Part shown: positions 1 through 6,472 of the stretch, one piece after another | How the letters are laid out: each line of letters starts with the position of its first letter | Numbering within the stretch: the stretch's first letter is position 1 | Origin: a virus | DNA: 36,283 bases | Virus record (IMG/VR): IMGVR_UViG_3300028790_000011 | Location: 1 to 36,283 of that record | Reading direction: 5' to 3' (one strand) | Notes under the pieces: generated by a model | Seen by the model: only the letters and a program-made list of their open reading frames with translations | Told to the model about the DNA's origin: nothing | Databases searched by the model: none | Program-made: the position numbers and the translations under genes

Positions 1-6
1 GTCGAG

Positions 7-35
7 GACCGGGGAGGGGGGTCCCCTCCCCGGTC
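7..35. terminator. Strong GC hairpin at left edge, terminator-like or packaging-site structure
   Basis: GACCGGGGAGGGG (7-19) is followed by GGT and then its exact complement CCCCTCCCCGGTC (23-35). This gives a perfect 13-bp stem with a 3-nt loop. No T-run follows on either strand, so a classical intrinsic terminator is not proven, though actinobacterial terminators often lack one. If the window ends join, the hairpin lies between the small gene at 170-478 and the small terminase. It could therefore end the HNH transcript or be part of the cos region. The rest of bases 36-169 shows no gene I can support. Confidence 0.6.
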
Positions 36-169
36 TCACTTTGCACGAGAGGCCTCTATTTCGCCTTCTAACGGCCTTCGGGACCCTCTCCGGTACGGTC
101 TATGCCAAACGCCATCTCGAAGGCTTAGATCACCACAGAGCGGATCGGTCCTCCGGCGGCGGTCCTGAC

Positions 170-478
170 TCAATCCTGAAGTCGAGAGGCGTCCTCGGAC
201 GGCTCCCGCTCGAGTCCGGCCGCGCCCATCGCCCGCCCTTTCGGCTCGGGATCGAGCGACCCATCGTCGAGCGACGAGTTGCGAACGACGCCGATCGAGA
301 GATCGTCGCTCGCCGCGGCGAGCTCGTCGGCGAAGCGATCGACCTTCTCGGGATCGTCGTCGACGGACAGTTGCCGGATCGCTCGAACGATGGCGTCGAG
401 TAGCCGGCGGGTAGCCGACCGGGGGTCAGGGTCCTCGACGACTTCCTCGGTCAGGGCGGCCAGGTCAGTGATCATCAT
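170..478 (-). CDS. Hypothetical 102-aa acidic phage protein downstream of HNH
   Basis: I do not recognise a family. The protein starts with two consecutive Met codons (478 and 475). A good GGAGGA site lies 5-8 bases upstream. The first ATG overlaps the stop of the HNH gene (ATGA), so the two are translationally coupled. The sequence is acidic, with a predicted helical core at about residues 15-65 (TRRLLDAIVRAIRQL, then DRFADELAAA) and a charged, disordered C-terminal third. If the window ends join, this gene sits between HNH and small terminase. Small proteins at that spot in actinophages are often packaging-linked, but that is only positional inference. Confidence 0.7.
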   Translation of the reverse strand: MMITDLAALTEEVVEDPDPRSATRRLLDAIVRAIRQLSVDDDPEKVDRFADELAAASDDLSIGVVRNSSLDDGSLDPEPKGRAMGAAGLEREPSEDASRLQD

Positions 479-807
479 GGATTCCTCCGTTTCGTTTCCG
501 GTTTCACAAATCCGGGATGCTGTTCGATAGGACGCTCGGCTCGGAGCTCGGGACGCGGCGGAGTCCGTCGAGGACGACCGGCCACGGCCGCGGCGCCCTC
601 GGTACCCGTCTTCGAGCCGTGGCATCGCTTGCAGAGCGCCTGCAGGTTCGTTAGGCGGTGATCGTCTCCCGGCACGACGTGATCGACCTCCGTCGCCGTA
701 GCGCCGCAGCGTCGGCATCGGTAGCGGTCTCGCTGCAGGACGAGGATCCGGCGTCGAGCCCAGTCGACGGGAAGCCGCTTACGCCTCGTGCTTCGCTCCC
801 AGCCCAT
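475..807 (-). CDS. HNH endonuclease (packaging-associated)
   Basis: A 110-aa HNH nuclease. Visible motifs are a zinc-binding C31-x2-C34, the catalytic-type EVDHVVPG (D42-H43), H50, then NLQALCKRCHGSKTG (N54, C59, C62, H63). In cos siphoviruses of the HK97 type, a small HNH protein encoded next to the terminase genes is needed for cos cleavage. Here it lies at the left edge of the window, adjacent to terminase only if the ends are joined, which supports a whole-genome reading. ATG at 807 is preceded by GGAGG with a 9-base gap. The C-terminal 40 residues are Arg/Pro-rich and probably disordered. It could instead be a free-standing homing HNH, but length and context favour the packaging role. 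Confidence 0.85.
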   Translation of the reverse strand: MGWERSTRRKRLPVDWARRRILVLQRDRYRCRRCGATATEVDHVVPGDDHRLTNLQALCKRCHGSKTGTEGAAAVAGRPRRTPPRPELRAERPIEQHPGFVKPETKRRNP

Positions 808-827
808 CGCCTAAGCCTCCGGTCGCA

Positions 828-856
828 GAGCCGGCGCCGGGCTAGGGCGCCGGCTC
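828..856. terminator. 11-bp GC hairpin between early operon and HNH gene
   Basis: GAGCCGGCGCC (828-838), a 7-nt loop, and GGCGCCGGCTC (846-856) form a perfect 11-bp stem. It lies after the stop of the 128-aa gene (894), and its near edge is only about 20 bases from the HNH start. It may terminate the early transcript or act as an attenuator or processing site for HNH expression. No T-tract is seen. Confidence 0.55.
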
Positions 857-893
857 CACTAGGGAAACTCGCCGAGACGGGTTGCCCGGTCCG

Positions 894-1280
894 TCACGTC
901 GAGGGATCCGAGTATGCCAAGCCGGCGAGAACGTTCCGCGGACTTCGCTCCCAGACGGTCAGGTCCCGATGTCGTCGAGCGAACCGACTCGGCCGTAGCG
1001 ATCCCGTCTTTCGGATCTCGCCGGCACGCGCCGCGGCCAGGAAGATCGGACCGAGCGCGGCCAGGTTCACGCCGGTTAGCGGGACGCCGGCCGACGAGAG
1101 CGCCTCGAGAACGTCGTCCGCGGTGAAGTCGTCGAGGGCAACCGAGCGGTTACGTATCGCTTCTCTCGCCGCCGACCGCCACGCCGTCGAGACGCCGGAC
1201 GCCGCCATAGCGATCCCGGCGTCACGCGCCTTTGCCGCCTCGACCGGATCCGGCTCGTCCCAGAGTCCCGCCTGCCTCAC
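894..1280 (-). CDS. Hypothetical 128-aa protein, probable winged-helix DNA-binding fold
   Basis: GTG start at 1280 overlaps the previous stop (GTGA). After a helical N-terminal half, residues about 50-110 read FTADDVLEALSS, then NLAALGPIFLAAARAGEIRKTG, then RHRDLTVWE. This is the helix-helix-wing pattern seen in small actinophage proteins encoded at the end of replication operons. I infer a winged-helix DNA-binding protein, perhaps a replication or regulatory accessory factor. No catalytic motif is visible. It is the last gene of the overlapping early operon and is followed by a hairpin. Confidence 0.75.
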   Translation of the reverse strand: MRQAGLWDEPDPVEAAKARDAGIAMAASGVSTAWRSAAREAIRNRSVALDDFTADDVLEALSSAGVPLTGVNLAALGPIFLAAARAGEIRKTGSLRPSRFARRHRDLTVWERSPRNVLAGLAYSDPST

Positions 1281-1381
1281 CGCCGAGGCCTTCCCGCTCC
1301 GAAGAAGCCGAGGATCAGGACCGTGATCATGACGACGACGGTCATCCAGAGCGCCGCTTCCGGCCAGTTGAGATCGTTCAT
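1277..1381 (-). CDS. 34-aa single-pass membrane protein
   Basis: ATG at 1381 overlaps the stop of the upstream gene (ATGA), and the stop overlaps the next GTG start (GTGA), so it is locked into the operon. Residues about 8-28 (ALWMTVVVMITVLILGFF) form one hydrophobic helix, preceded by a short acidic end and followed by GAGRPRR, a positive cytoplasmic-type tail. Function is unknown. Small early membrane proteins in phages include superinfection-exclusion and membrane-anchoring factors, but nothing in the sequence selects one. It is too short to be a typical holin and is placed with replication genes. Confidence 0.65.
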   Translation of the reverse strand: MNDLNWPEAALWMTVVVMITVLILGFFGAGRPRR

Positions 1382-1593
1382 GATTCCCCTCCGAGTACGG
1401 CGTCGAGCATCTCCCGCTCCTGATTCGGTAGCTGTTCCCGTTCGAGACCGAGCGCCATCGAGACGACGAGCTCTCGAAGGATCTCGACCTCGATCCGGCG
1501 CTCGATCGCCTCGGCGCGCCAGTCCCGAGCGGTTCGGACCGGATCGGCTTCGATCCAGATCAGAAGTCGTGACAGCAGACCGGACATACCCAC
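1378..1593 (-). CDS. Hypothetical 71-aa helical protein
   Basis: GTG at 1593 has GGAG upstream at 8 bases; an in-frame ATG at 1587 is an alternative start. The protein is helical and charged (RTARDWRAEAIERRIEVEI), without recognisable motif. The N-terminal GLLSRLLIWIE is amphipathic and could touch membrane. It overlaps the 3' end of the upstream zinc-ribbon reading frame by about 30 bases and the next gene by 4. No function assigned. Confidence 0.6.
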   Translation of the reverse strand: MGMSGLLSRLLIWIEADPVRTARDWRAEAIERRIEVEILRELVVSMALGLEREQLPNQEREMLDAVLGGES

Positions 1594-1805
1594 ACCTCGT
1601 CTCCTGTTTCGGCCGGTAGCGGCGCTCCACGGTCGTCCGCGAATAGCGCTCTACCGGCGAGTTTCATCTCGTAGTCCTGGCGAATTAGTTCGTCTTCGGA
1701 CGGGAAGACGTGGAAGCACTCGCCGCAGATCCGGTAGGCGCCGTCGGGATTCTCGGTCTGCCCGCAGCCGGCGCACCAGTGCCGTCCGGCGGCGGCGGCG
1801 GCTTC
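1560..1805 (-). CDS. Zinc-ribbon protein segment in the -1 frame of the preceding gene
   Basis: This frame reads WCAGCG, then RICGECFHVFPSEDELIRQDYEMKLAGRALF, then VWVCPVCCHDF before a TGA stop. Four CxxC-type pairs indicate one or two zinc ribbons. The composition is protein-like throughout, but no ATG, GTG or TTG precedes the Cys-rich part in this frame, apart from an ATG at 1970 that would force an unnatural Arg/Pro-rich N-terminus. The natural start is the overlapping gene at 1963, whose own frame turns low-complexity just where this one becomes protein-like. The two are best explained as one protein joined by a -1 frameshift near a GCC repeat (about 1788-1803), either programmed, mutational or a sequence error. 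The start given is where the frame becomes convincing. Confidence 0.5.
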   Translation of the reverse strand, partial: EAAAAAGRHWCAGCGQTENPDGAYRICGECFHVFPSEDELIRQDYEMKLAGRALFADDRGAPLPAETGDEVWVCPVCCHDF

Positions 1806-1963
1806 CGGAGACCGGATGGCTTCCGCTGGCGCGCGCCGTCGATATCGCTCCGCATCGAAGCCAGAGCCTCCGCTACGGTCCCGTATCGCTTGATCTCCTT
1901 CCCGCAGTCCTGGCAGCGATGCCAGCCGTGGGACGGGACGATGTTCCGGCATGGACACGTCAT
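1685..1963 (-). CDS. Small zinc-ribbon protein, 92 aa, C-terminal part doubtful
   Basis: ATG at 1963 overlaps the stop of the upstream gene (ATGA). Residues 1-50 look real: MTCPCRNI, then WHRCQDCGKEIKRYGTVAEAL, a Cys4 zinc-ribbon pattern followed by a helix. After about residue 50 the frame becomes PPPPP and Ser/Thr/Ala-rich, typical of out-of-frame high-GC DNA, while the -1 frame continues with more Cys pairs to 1560. The full product is probably a two- or three-ribbon protein. Zinc-ribbon proteins of this size are common in phage early operons; the role is unknown. Confidence 0.6.
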   Translation of the reverse strand: MTCPCRNIVPSHGWHRCQDCGKEIKRYGTVAEALASMRSDIDGARQRKPSGLRKPPPPPDGTGAPAAGRPRIPTAPTGSAASASTSSRPKTN

Positions 1964-2454
1964 CGGTCATCGGCTTCTCCGGAAGCGAGCGCCGGTTGAT
2001 CCCGGAACTCGAAGGCTCGGACCTCGCCGATCCGGACGAGCTCGGTCGCCGTTCGGCGTCGACTCGACTCGGCCTCGATCGCCGCGGCGTAGAACTGGCG
2101 AAACTGCCGGACCGCCTGATCCTGAGCGTTACGCCGGTCCCACCAGACGTTCCGGGCGGCCACGGCGACGAGCGGATGCGCGTCCCAGTCGCCGGCCAGG
2201 TAGAAGCCGATCGCCGCGTCGAGAGCCGGCGGCGTCGTCCCGGCGAGCACCTCGGCGATCACGTCTCCGGGCGTCGGCGGGAAGCCTCCTGGCTCCATGC
2301 AGAGCCGGATCGTCGCCTGTACGGCCGCGTCGCCGTCGACGCCGGACGCTTCGAGAACGGCGTGCCAGGCGCGGAGTTCCTCGGACTTCACGTCCCGGTG
2401 ATGCGAGGTCATCGCCAGCGTGTAGCACTCGGCGACTTTCGCTCGGTCGATCAC
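1960..2454 (-). CDS. Helicase-loader-like replication protein
   Basis: A 164-aa helical protein. Start GTG at 2454 overlaps the replisome-organiser stop (GTGA). The pattern (short helices carrying out a YTLAM...W.AVLE repeat, a central GGFPPTPGDVIAEV, then a long C-terminal helix) resembles phage helicase loader or inhibitor proteins encoded directly after a DnaD-like initiator. In that model it would bring the host DnaB helicase to the origin bound by the upstream protein. The phage encodes no helicase or polymerase, which fits. The assignment rests on context and the PPTPGDV pattern; no Walker motif is present, so it is not a DnaC/DnaI ATPase. Confidence 0.5.
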   Translation of the reverse strand: MIDRAKVAECYTLAMTSHHRDVKSEELRAWHAVLEASGVDGDAAVQATIRLCMEPGGFPPTPGDVIAEVLAGTTPPALDAAIGFYLAGDWDAHPLVAVAARNVWWDRRNAQDQAVRQFRQFYAAAIEAESSRRRTATELVRIGEVRAFEFRDQPALASGEADDR

Positions 2455-3314
2455 GGCCGGCCTCCTTCGTTCAGGAAGTCCTCGACGACGGCGCGCTTTC
2501 GCTCGAGACGCGCTTCGTCGCCGTTGCTCGACGGCGGCGCGTATTTCCAGTCGCCGTTACGAAGCCAGCGGTCGAGACGCGGGATCCACCGGGTCGGCGT
2601 CTTCTCGTCGTCCCAGTAGCGCAACCAAGCGGTTGCACTTTCGAGAAGCCGTTCCTCGGTCGTCTCGGAGACGGCGCCGTTCCACGCGGCCTCGGCGTCG
2701 GTCGGTCTCTGCCGCTTCACCGCCGGCCAGGAGTCCCAGACGGATCCGAAGGCCGAGGTCGAAAGCACGGGGGGTGAGGACTTCCGGCCGGCGCCGTGGC
2801 CATCGAAGCACGGATCGGCGTCGCGCGCACGCGTCCCCTGTTTTCTCCTCTCCCCTCCTTTCCTCTCCTCTCCTCTCCTCTCCCCTTCCAGCGGCGAACC
2901 GCGGAATTCCGCGGAATTTCGCGGCGAACTATTCCGTGTGGCCGGCGTCACGTCATCGCCGGTCACGGACAGTCCCGACGGCGCCGCCGGATACTTCGAC
3001 CGGCCGGCGTTATCGAGACGCTGATTCTTCGCCCATCCGACGAGCTCAGCGAAGGTTTCTCCGTCGGCCTCGTAGATCCGGACGAGGCCGACGGCGACGA
3101 GTTCGGCCAGCCAGGAGCCGACGCTCTCGGCGGTCAGCGTCTCGTCGTCATAGGGGAACAGCCGATGCCTGAGGTACAGGTCACTTCCCCTGAATATTCC
3201 TGCGTCGTCGGCGATAGTTATGCAGAGAATGAACGTGAGACGTGCGTCACGCGAGCACTTTCCTAGTCGTTCATCTTCGGCAATATCCGGCTGAATCGTG
3301 CGAATCCGTGGCAT
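2451..3314 (-). CDS. Phage replisome organiser / DnaD-like replication initiation protein
   Basis: A 287-aa protein starting MPRIRTIQPDIAEDE, then ARLTFILCITIADDAGIFRG and RHRLFPYDDE. This is the conserved N-terminal winged-helix domain of phage replication initiators (residues about 1-110). A Gly/Glu/Arg-rich linker (about 135-175) is encoded by a purine-rich microsatellite. The C-terminal part (about 185-270) contains WDSWPAVKRQRPTDAEAAWNGAV and RWIPRLDRWLRNGDW, as in DnaD/DnaB-C-type phage proteins. It would bind the phage origin and recruit the host replisome. ATG at 3314 has AAGGGA about 10 bases upstream. It is followed by a GTGA overlap with the helicase-loader-like gene. Confidence 0.75.
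   Translation of the reverse strand: MPRIRTIQPDIAEDERLGKCSRDARLTFILCITIADDAGIFRGSDLYLRHRLFPYDDETLTAESVGSWLAELVAVGLVRIYEADGETFAELVGWAKNQRLDNAGRSKYPAAPSGLSVTGDDVTPATRNSSPRNSAEFRGSPLEGERRGEERKGGERRKQGTRARDADPCFDGHGAGRKSSPPVLSTSAFGSVWDSWPAVKRQRPTDAEAAWNGAVSETTEERLLESATAWLRYWDDEKTPTRWIPRLDRWLRNGDWKYAPPSSNGDEARLERKRAVVEDFLNEGGRP
2861..2883. repeat. Pentanucleotide tandem repeat inside the replisome-organiser gene
   Basis: On the plus strand the unit TCCTC is repeated about 4.6 times, flanked by further CT-rich sequence (2841-2889). On the coding strand it is GGAGA repeats, which encode a Glu/Gly/Arg linker and also resemble ribosome-binding sites. The unit length is not a multiple of three, so gain or loss of a unit would shift the frame. 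Confidence 0.9.
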
Positions 3315-3318
3315 TTCG

Positions 3319-3606
3319 TTACCGTCCCTTAGCGGAGAGCCGGCCTACCCACAGGCCGGGGATATCCGTGTGGAAAAGCCACTTACGGTGATAGGCCCGG
3401 TCGATCAGCGCCTTCGCTTCGAGCTCGGTTATCCGCGCGACGCCGGCGTAGTGACCCGGCGAGAAGGCAACGCGGGAATGGCCGAGTTGGTGGAGGACCT
3501 GCCACTTCCACGTCGCTCGCTCGTCGGCCGGAAGGTCGTCCCACGGCCGGCAGCACTCGAGACGCCGGCGTGGCGTCGGCCTCGGATCGGACTTCGGCGC
3601 GCTCAC
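3319..3606 (-). CDS. Hypothetical 95-aa early protein
   Basis: GTG at 3606 overlaps the RuvC-like gene stop (GTGA). Residues about 20-70 (LECCRPWDDLPADERATWKWQVLHQLGH, then ITELEAKALIDRAY) form a compact helical region with many aromatics. The C-terminus is FHTDIPGLWVGRL. No known motif. It lies four bases upstream of the replisome organiser and is presumably part of replication or recombination functions. Not recognised. Confidence 0.65.
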   Translation of the reverse strand: MSAPKSDPRPTPRRRLECCRPWDDLPADERATWKWQVLHQLGHSRVAFSPGHYAGVARITELEAKALIDRAYHRKWLFHTDIPGLWVGRLSAKGR

Positions 3607-4121
3607 CGCTCGACCGTCTTCGAGAGGCCGCGGATCCTCGAGACCGGGACCGCCGGTAGCGGATGGCCGAGAAGCGCCAGGCCGGCCGCTCGGAGCCAGA
3701 TGGCGTCGGCCTCGTCGTCCGATACGGTTTCGTAGCCCAGTCGTTCCCGCGCCGCGATCACCATCGCCGTCTTCGTCGCTCGGCCGTCGTCCGTCGCGAA
3801 TTTCTTCAGCGTCTTCGGCGCGAGCTCGACGACGACGATCGACTGTTGCCAGAGCTCCCACCGCAGGATCCCGCCGAGCTCGGCCTGCCCGATCGCCCCG
3901 AAGGTCGAGCCGTAGGAGTAGCCCTCGATCGCCACGAGATCGAGACCGCCGGCTCGCTCGATCTCGCTACGGACCTCGGAGACGATCCGGGCGATACGAC
4001 CCATCCGGACGCCGACCTTCGATCCCTTCGAGAGCGACGAGAGCCGGACGAGGCGGACCGAGCCGTCCGGTCGAGCGAGGCCGGTCGAGGTCGACGACGG
4101 GTCTATGCCGAGGACCTTCAC
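3603..4121 (-). CDS. RuvC-like Holliday junction resolvase
   Basis: A 172-aa RNase-H-fold nuclease. The acidic residues expected for RuvC are visible: D7 in LGIDPSSTSTG, E66 in LVAIEGYSYG, and the DDEADA cluster (D135, D136, D139). It should cut branched DNA, resolving recombination intermediates or concatemer branches before packaging. GTG at 4121 overlaps the previous stop (GTGA). It sits between the Gp3-like protein and replication initiator, the usual place for phage resolvases. Length matches bacterial RuvC (about 170). Confidence 0.88.
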   Translation of the reverse strand: MKVLGIDPSSTSTGLARPDGSVRLVRLSSLSKGSKVGVRMGRIARIVSEVRSEIERAGGLDLVAIEGYSYGSTFGAIGQAELGGILRWELWQQSIVVVELAPKTLKKFATDDGRATKTAMVIAARERLGYETVSDDEADAIWLRAAGLALLGHPLPAVPVSRIRGLSKTVER

Positions 4122-5635
4122 CAGTCGACCTCGGCGAAGACGATCCGGTTACCGTCCACGGCGTCGAATAGCGCCTCGCCGTTCCAGACCCAGCGGCCGG
4201 ACTGGACGAGCTCGAGCGCCTTGATTAGCGGGTCGGCGACGCCGTAGGGGATATCCGTCCTCGACGAGATGTCGGCCGACGCGCCCGCCCAGCGGGCGAT
4301 ACCGAGCTCGGCTTCCTTCCGGTAGGCGTCGACCTCCGTCGAGGTCGAGCCGTCCCACGCCGGGAAGGCCTCGGCCATCAGCGCGAAGCACTTCTTGTGC
4401 TGATTCGCCGTCATCCCGCGCCGGAAGCCGGTCGGCGCCTTCTTCGCCGGCGTCTCGGATTCCGGTTCCGGTTCGCTCGTCGTAGTAACGCCTGCGCCGG
4501 CCGGAGCGGGTTCAGCGAGCCCCACGGCCTCGCTAGACGAGCCGCTCCGACCGGCGTCCTGCCGCCGACCGCCGGCAGGATCAGGCGCCGTCGTCTCGAC
4601 GACGGTCTCGACCGCCGGCCGGCAGTCCCGGTGAACGTATCGCGACCCGCCGACCTCCGGATTCCGGACGAGCGGTCCGTCTCCGTAGGCCTTCCCGCAG
4701 GCCGAGCAGACCTTCTCGTCGGCGACCTGCGCGGCCGTCCTCGGCGCGAGGCCGGTGGCCGGTAGCTTCGGCGCGGTGTTCTTGCGCGGCTTCGGATCCT
4801 TCTCGACGCCGGCTAGCTGATCGGCGAACGACGGTGCGGCCGGCGCCGGCGGTAGCGCCTCCTGATCGACCGGACGCCATCCGGTAGGTTCGCCGACCGA
4901 GATCTCCGCAGGGCCGCCTATGGCCCTCAGGGCTTCTCTGGCGGGAAGCGACGCCGGCGGTAGGGAACCGAGCGCGGCGATCGACGTATCGAGGTCGAGG
5001 ACCGGGACGGCGAATTTCCGGACGACGGCCTTATCGTCGATGATCCGCCGGCGTTCCCGGAGCTCGATCAGCAGCCGCGCCGGGACCCGGTAGAGGCCCG
5101 CGGCGAAGGCCGACTCGATCAACTCGACGGAGCCGGCGAGCTCGGCCGCCGCATTGTGGCCCTTCGTCACGAGCGACCAGATCCCGAGGCCGACGACGTG
5201 GGGAAGGATCATGCCGAGATGCGTCGTCTTCGAGCAGAGCGGCTCGCCGTCGAGATCGCAGACGCACGGCTCCGGTTTCATCCGGCCTTTCGCCTGCGGG
5301 GTATAGCTCGTCTCGCCGTCACACATCCGGACGAGATGCCCGCCCTGCCACTGCTCTCGGCTCTGGGAGAAGGCGACGCCGCCGGTTATGAAGACGACGC
5401 TGATTTCAGAGGCTTCCGTGAAGACCTGCCACTCGCGCCGATCGCCCTCGGCCCACGGTTCGATCGTCCCGCCGTAGACGGAAGCGACCTGCTCGATCGC
5501 CGATCGGTCCGGAGACGTGAACCGGAACCGCTCGAGCTTGTGCGGGATCTTCTTTCCGCGTTCGTTCAGCGTCGAGTAGCCGATGCGGATCTTCCCGCGC
5601 TCTCGAAGCCGGCGCTGTTCGTCGACGAGTCTCAC
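4118..5635 (-). CDS. Gp3/RDF-like protein fused to zinc ribbon and C-terminal helical domain
   Basis: A 505-aa protein. Residues about 15-215 (IRIGYSTLNERGKKIP, RFRFTSPDR, YGGTIEPW, then a CDG and Cys cluster C105/C124/C126/C134) match actinophage proteins annotated as recombination directionality factors of the phiC31 Gp3-like family. That family switches a serine integrase from integration to excision. A Pro-rich linker follows, then a Cys/His zinc site (C310, C313, H335, C338), a disordered Glu/Pro/Ser linker (345-400), and a C-terminal helical domain (405-480, MTANQHKKCFALMAEAFP to VADPLIKALE) of the kind seen at the end of phage recombination proteins. GTG at 5635 overlaps the ParB-like stop, and GGGAGG lies 5 bases upstream. 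The RDF function is inferred by similarity; a role in DNA metabolism is the alternative. Confidence 0.6.
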   Translation of the reverse strand: MRLVDEQRRLRERGKIRIGYSTLNERGKKIPHKLERFRFTSPDRSAIEQVASVYGGTIEPWAEGDRREWQVFTEASEISVVFITGGVAFSQSREQWQGGHLVRMCDGETSYTPQAKGRMKPEPCVCDLDGEPLCSKTTHLGMILPHVVGLGIWSLVTKGHNAAAELAGSVELIESAFAAGLYRVPARLLIELRERRRIIDDKAVVRKFAVPVLDLDTSIAALGSLPPASLPAREALRAIGGPAEISVGEPTGWRPVDQEALPPAPAAPSFADQLAGVEKDPKPRKNTAPKLPATGLAPRTAAQVADEKVCSACGKAYGDGPLVRNPEVGGSRYVHRDCRPAVETVVETTAPDPAGGRRQDAGRSGSSSEAVGLAEPAPAGAGVTTTSEPEPESETPAKKAPTGFRRGMTANQHKKCFALMAEAFPAWDGSTSTEVDAYRKEAELGIARWAGASADISSRTDIPYGVADPLIKALELVQSGRWVWNGEALFDAVDGNRIVFAEVDW

Positions 5636-6462
5636 CGGACCTCCCACGTCCGGCCGTCGGCGGTGATCGGTACCGGGAACGGTTCGGGCTTCGCGCCGCC
5701 TCGGCGATAGTTGAGGACCCGGACCGGCGTCCCGGAGATCCACGCGTTCCACGCCTTGATCGTGAAGGCGAGCTCGTCGGTCGGCGTGATCCGGTACCGG
5801 CTGGCCGCCCTGTTCTGAAGCTGACGCCGGAGATGCAGGATCGAGCAGTCGTCGGAGAGGTTCGAGCCGGAGATCAGCAGCGAGACGAAGGCCGGTCCCT
5901 CGTCCTCGTCGATCCGGCCGAACTCGTAGGAGATCGCCGTACCGATGCTCGCCTTCATGCCGACGGATCGGCTTAGCGCCGCGCCGGGCTTCGTCGCCGG
6001 CCGGAGGCCGTCGTGACCGTCGAGCCACGCGGTCAGCGCCGAGAAGGTCGGATTATCGCCACCGGAGACCGGCACGCCGCGGGCCCAGCGGAGATGCAGC
6101 GCCGTACCGGCGGCGAGCGCCGTCGCGTGAGCTTCGCCGCGATGCGCCAGGAGATCGGCGAAGGTTCGCCGGCGTCCCGTATCCGTGTTCTCGATCACGG
6201 CGAGGGGAACGTTCCGCCGGACGAGGAACTCGACGGTCACGCCGGACTCGACGACGGCGAGAAGCCGATGCTGACCGTCGCCGAGCTTCCCGTCTTCGCC
6301 GAAGTCGATCGTTCCCGTCCCGATCACCCACTCGCCGCGCTCCATGTCGGCGGCGAGCCGGTGGACGTGATTCGCGTTCACCTTTCGCCAGTTGTCCGTA
6401 TTCAGGTTCAGGTAATCCTTCGCTAGAGCCGGCGAGATCCTTTCGATACGGCCTCTGATCAC
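5632..6462 (-). CDS. ParB/sulfiredoxin-fold protein
   Basis: A 276-aa protein whose N-terminal domain contains NANHVHRLAADMERGEW and the signature GDGQHRLLAV (residues 61-70). This is the nucleotide-binding loop of ParB-like (ParB/Srx) domains found in many phage early proteins. Residues about 90-240 are helical and unassigned. ParB-like folds bind NTPs and DNA or act as nucleases; which applies here cannot be read from the sequence. GTG at 6462 follows a strong AGGAGG. It is 10 bases after the nuclease gene and overlaps the Gp3-like start. It is not closely similar to the two ParB-methyltransferase N-termini in the head region. Confidence 0.7.
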   Translation of the reverse strand: MIRGRIERISPALAKDYLNLNTDNWRKVNANHVHRLAADMERGEWVIGTGTIDFGEDGKLGDGQHRLLAVVESGVTVEFLVRRNVPLAVIENTDTGRRRTFADLLAHRGEAHATALAAGTALHLRWARGVPVSGGDNPTFSALTAWLDGHDGLRPATKPGAALSRSVGMKASIGTAISYEFGRIDEDEGPAFVSLLISGSNLSDDCSILHLRRQLQNRAASRYRITPTDELAFTIKAWNAWISGTPVRVLNYRRGGAKPEPFPVPITADGRTWEVR

Positions 6463-6472
6463 GGTGGTCCTC

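Noticed and set aside
1710-2777. 355-codon plus-strand frame
   Set aside because: It is antisense to the zinc-ribbon, helicase-loader-like and replisome-organiser genes, with Arg/Pro-rich shadow composition.
2841-2889. CT-rich repeat as a CRISPR array
   Set aside because: It is a simple five-base tandem repeat with no spacers.
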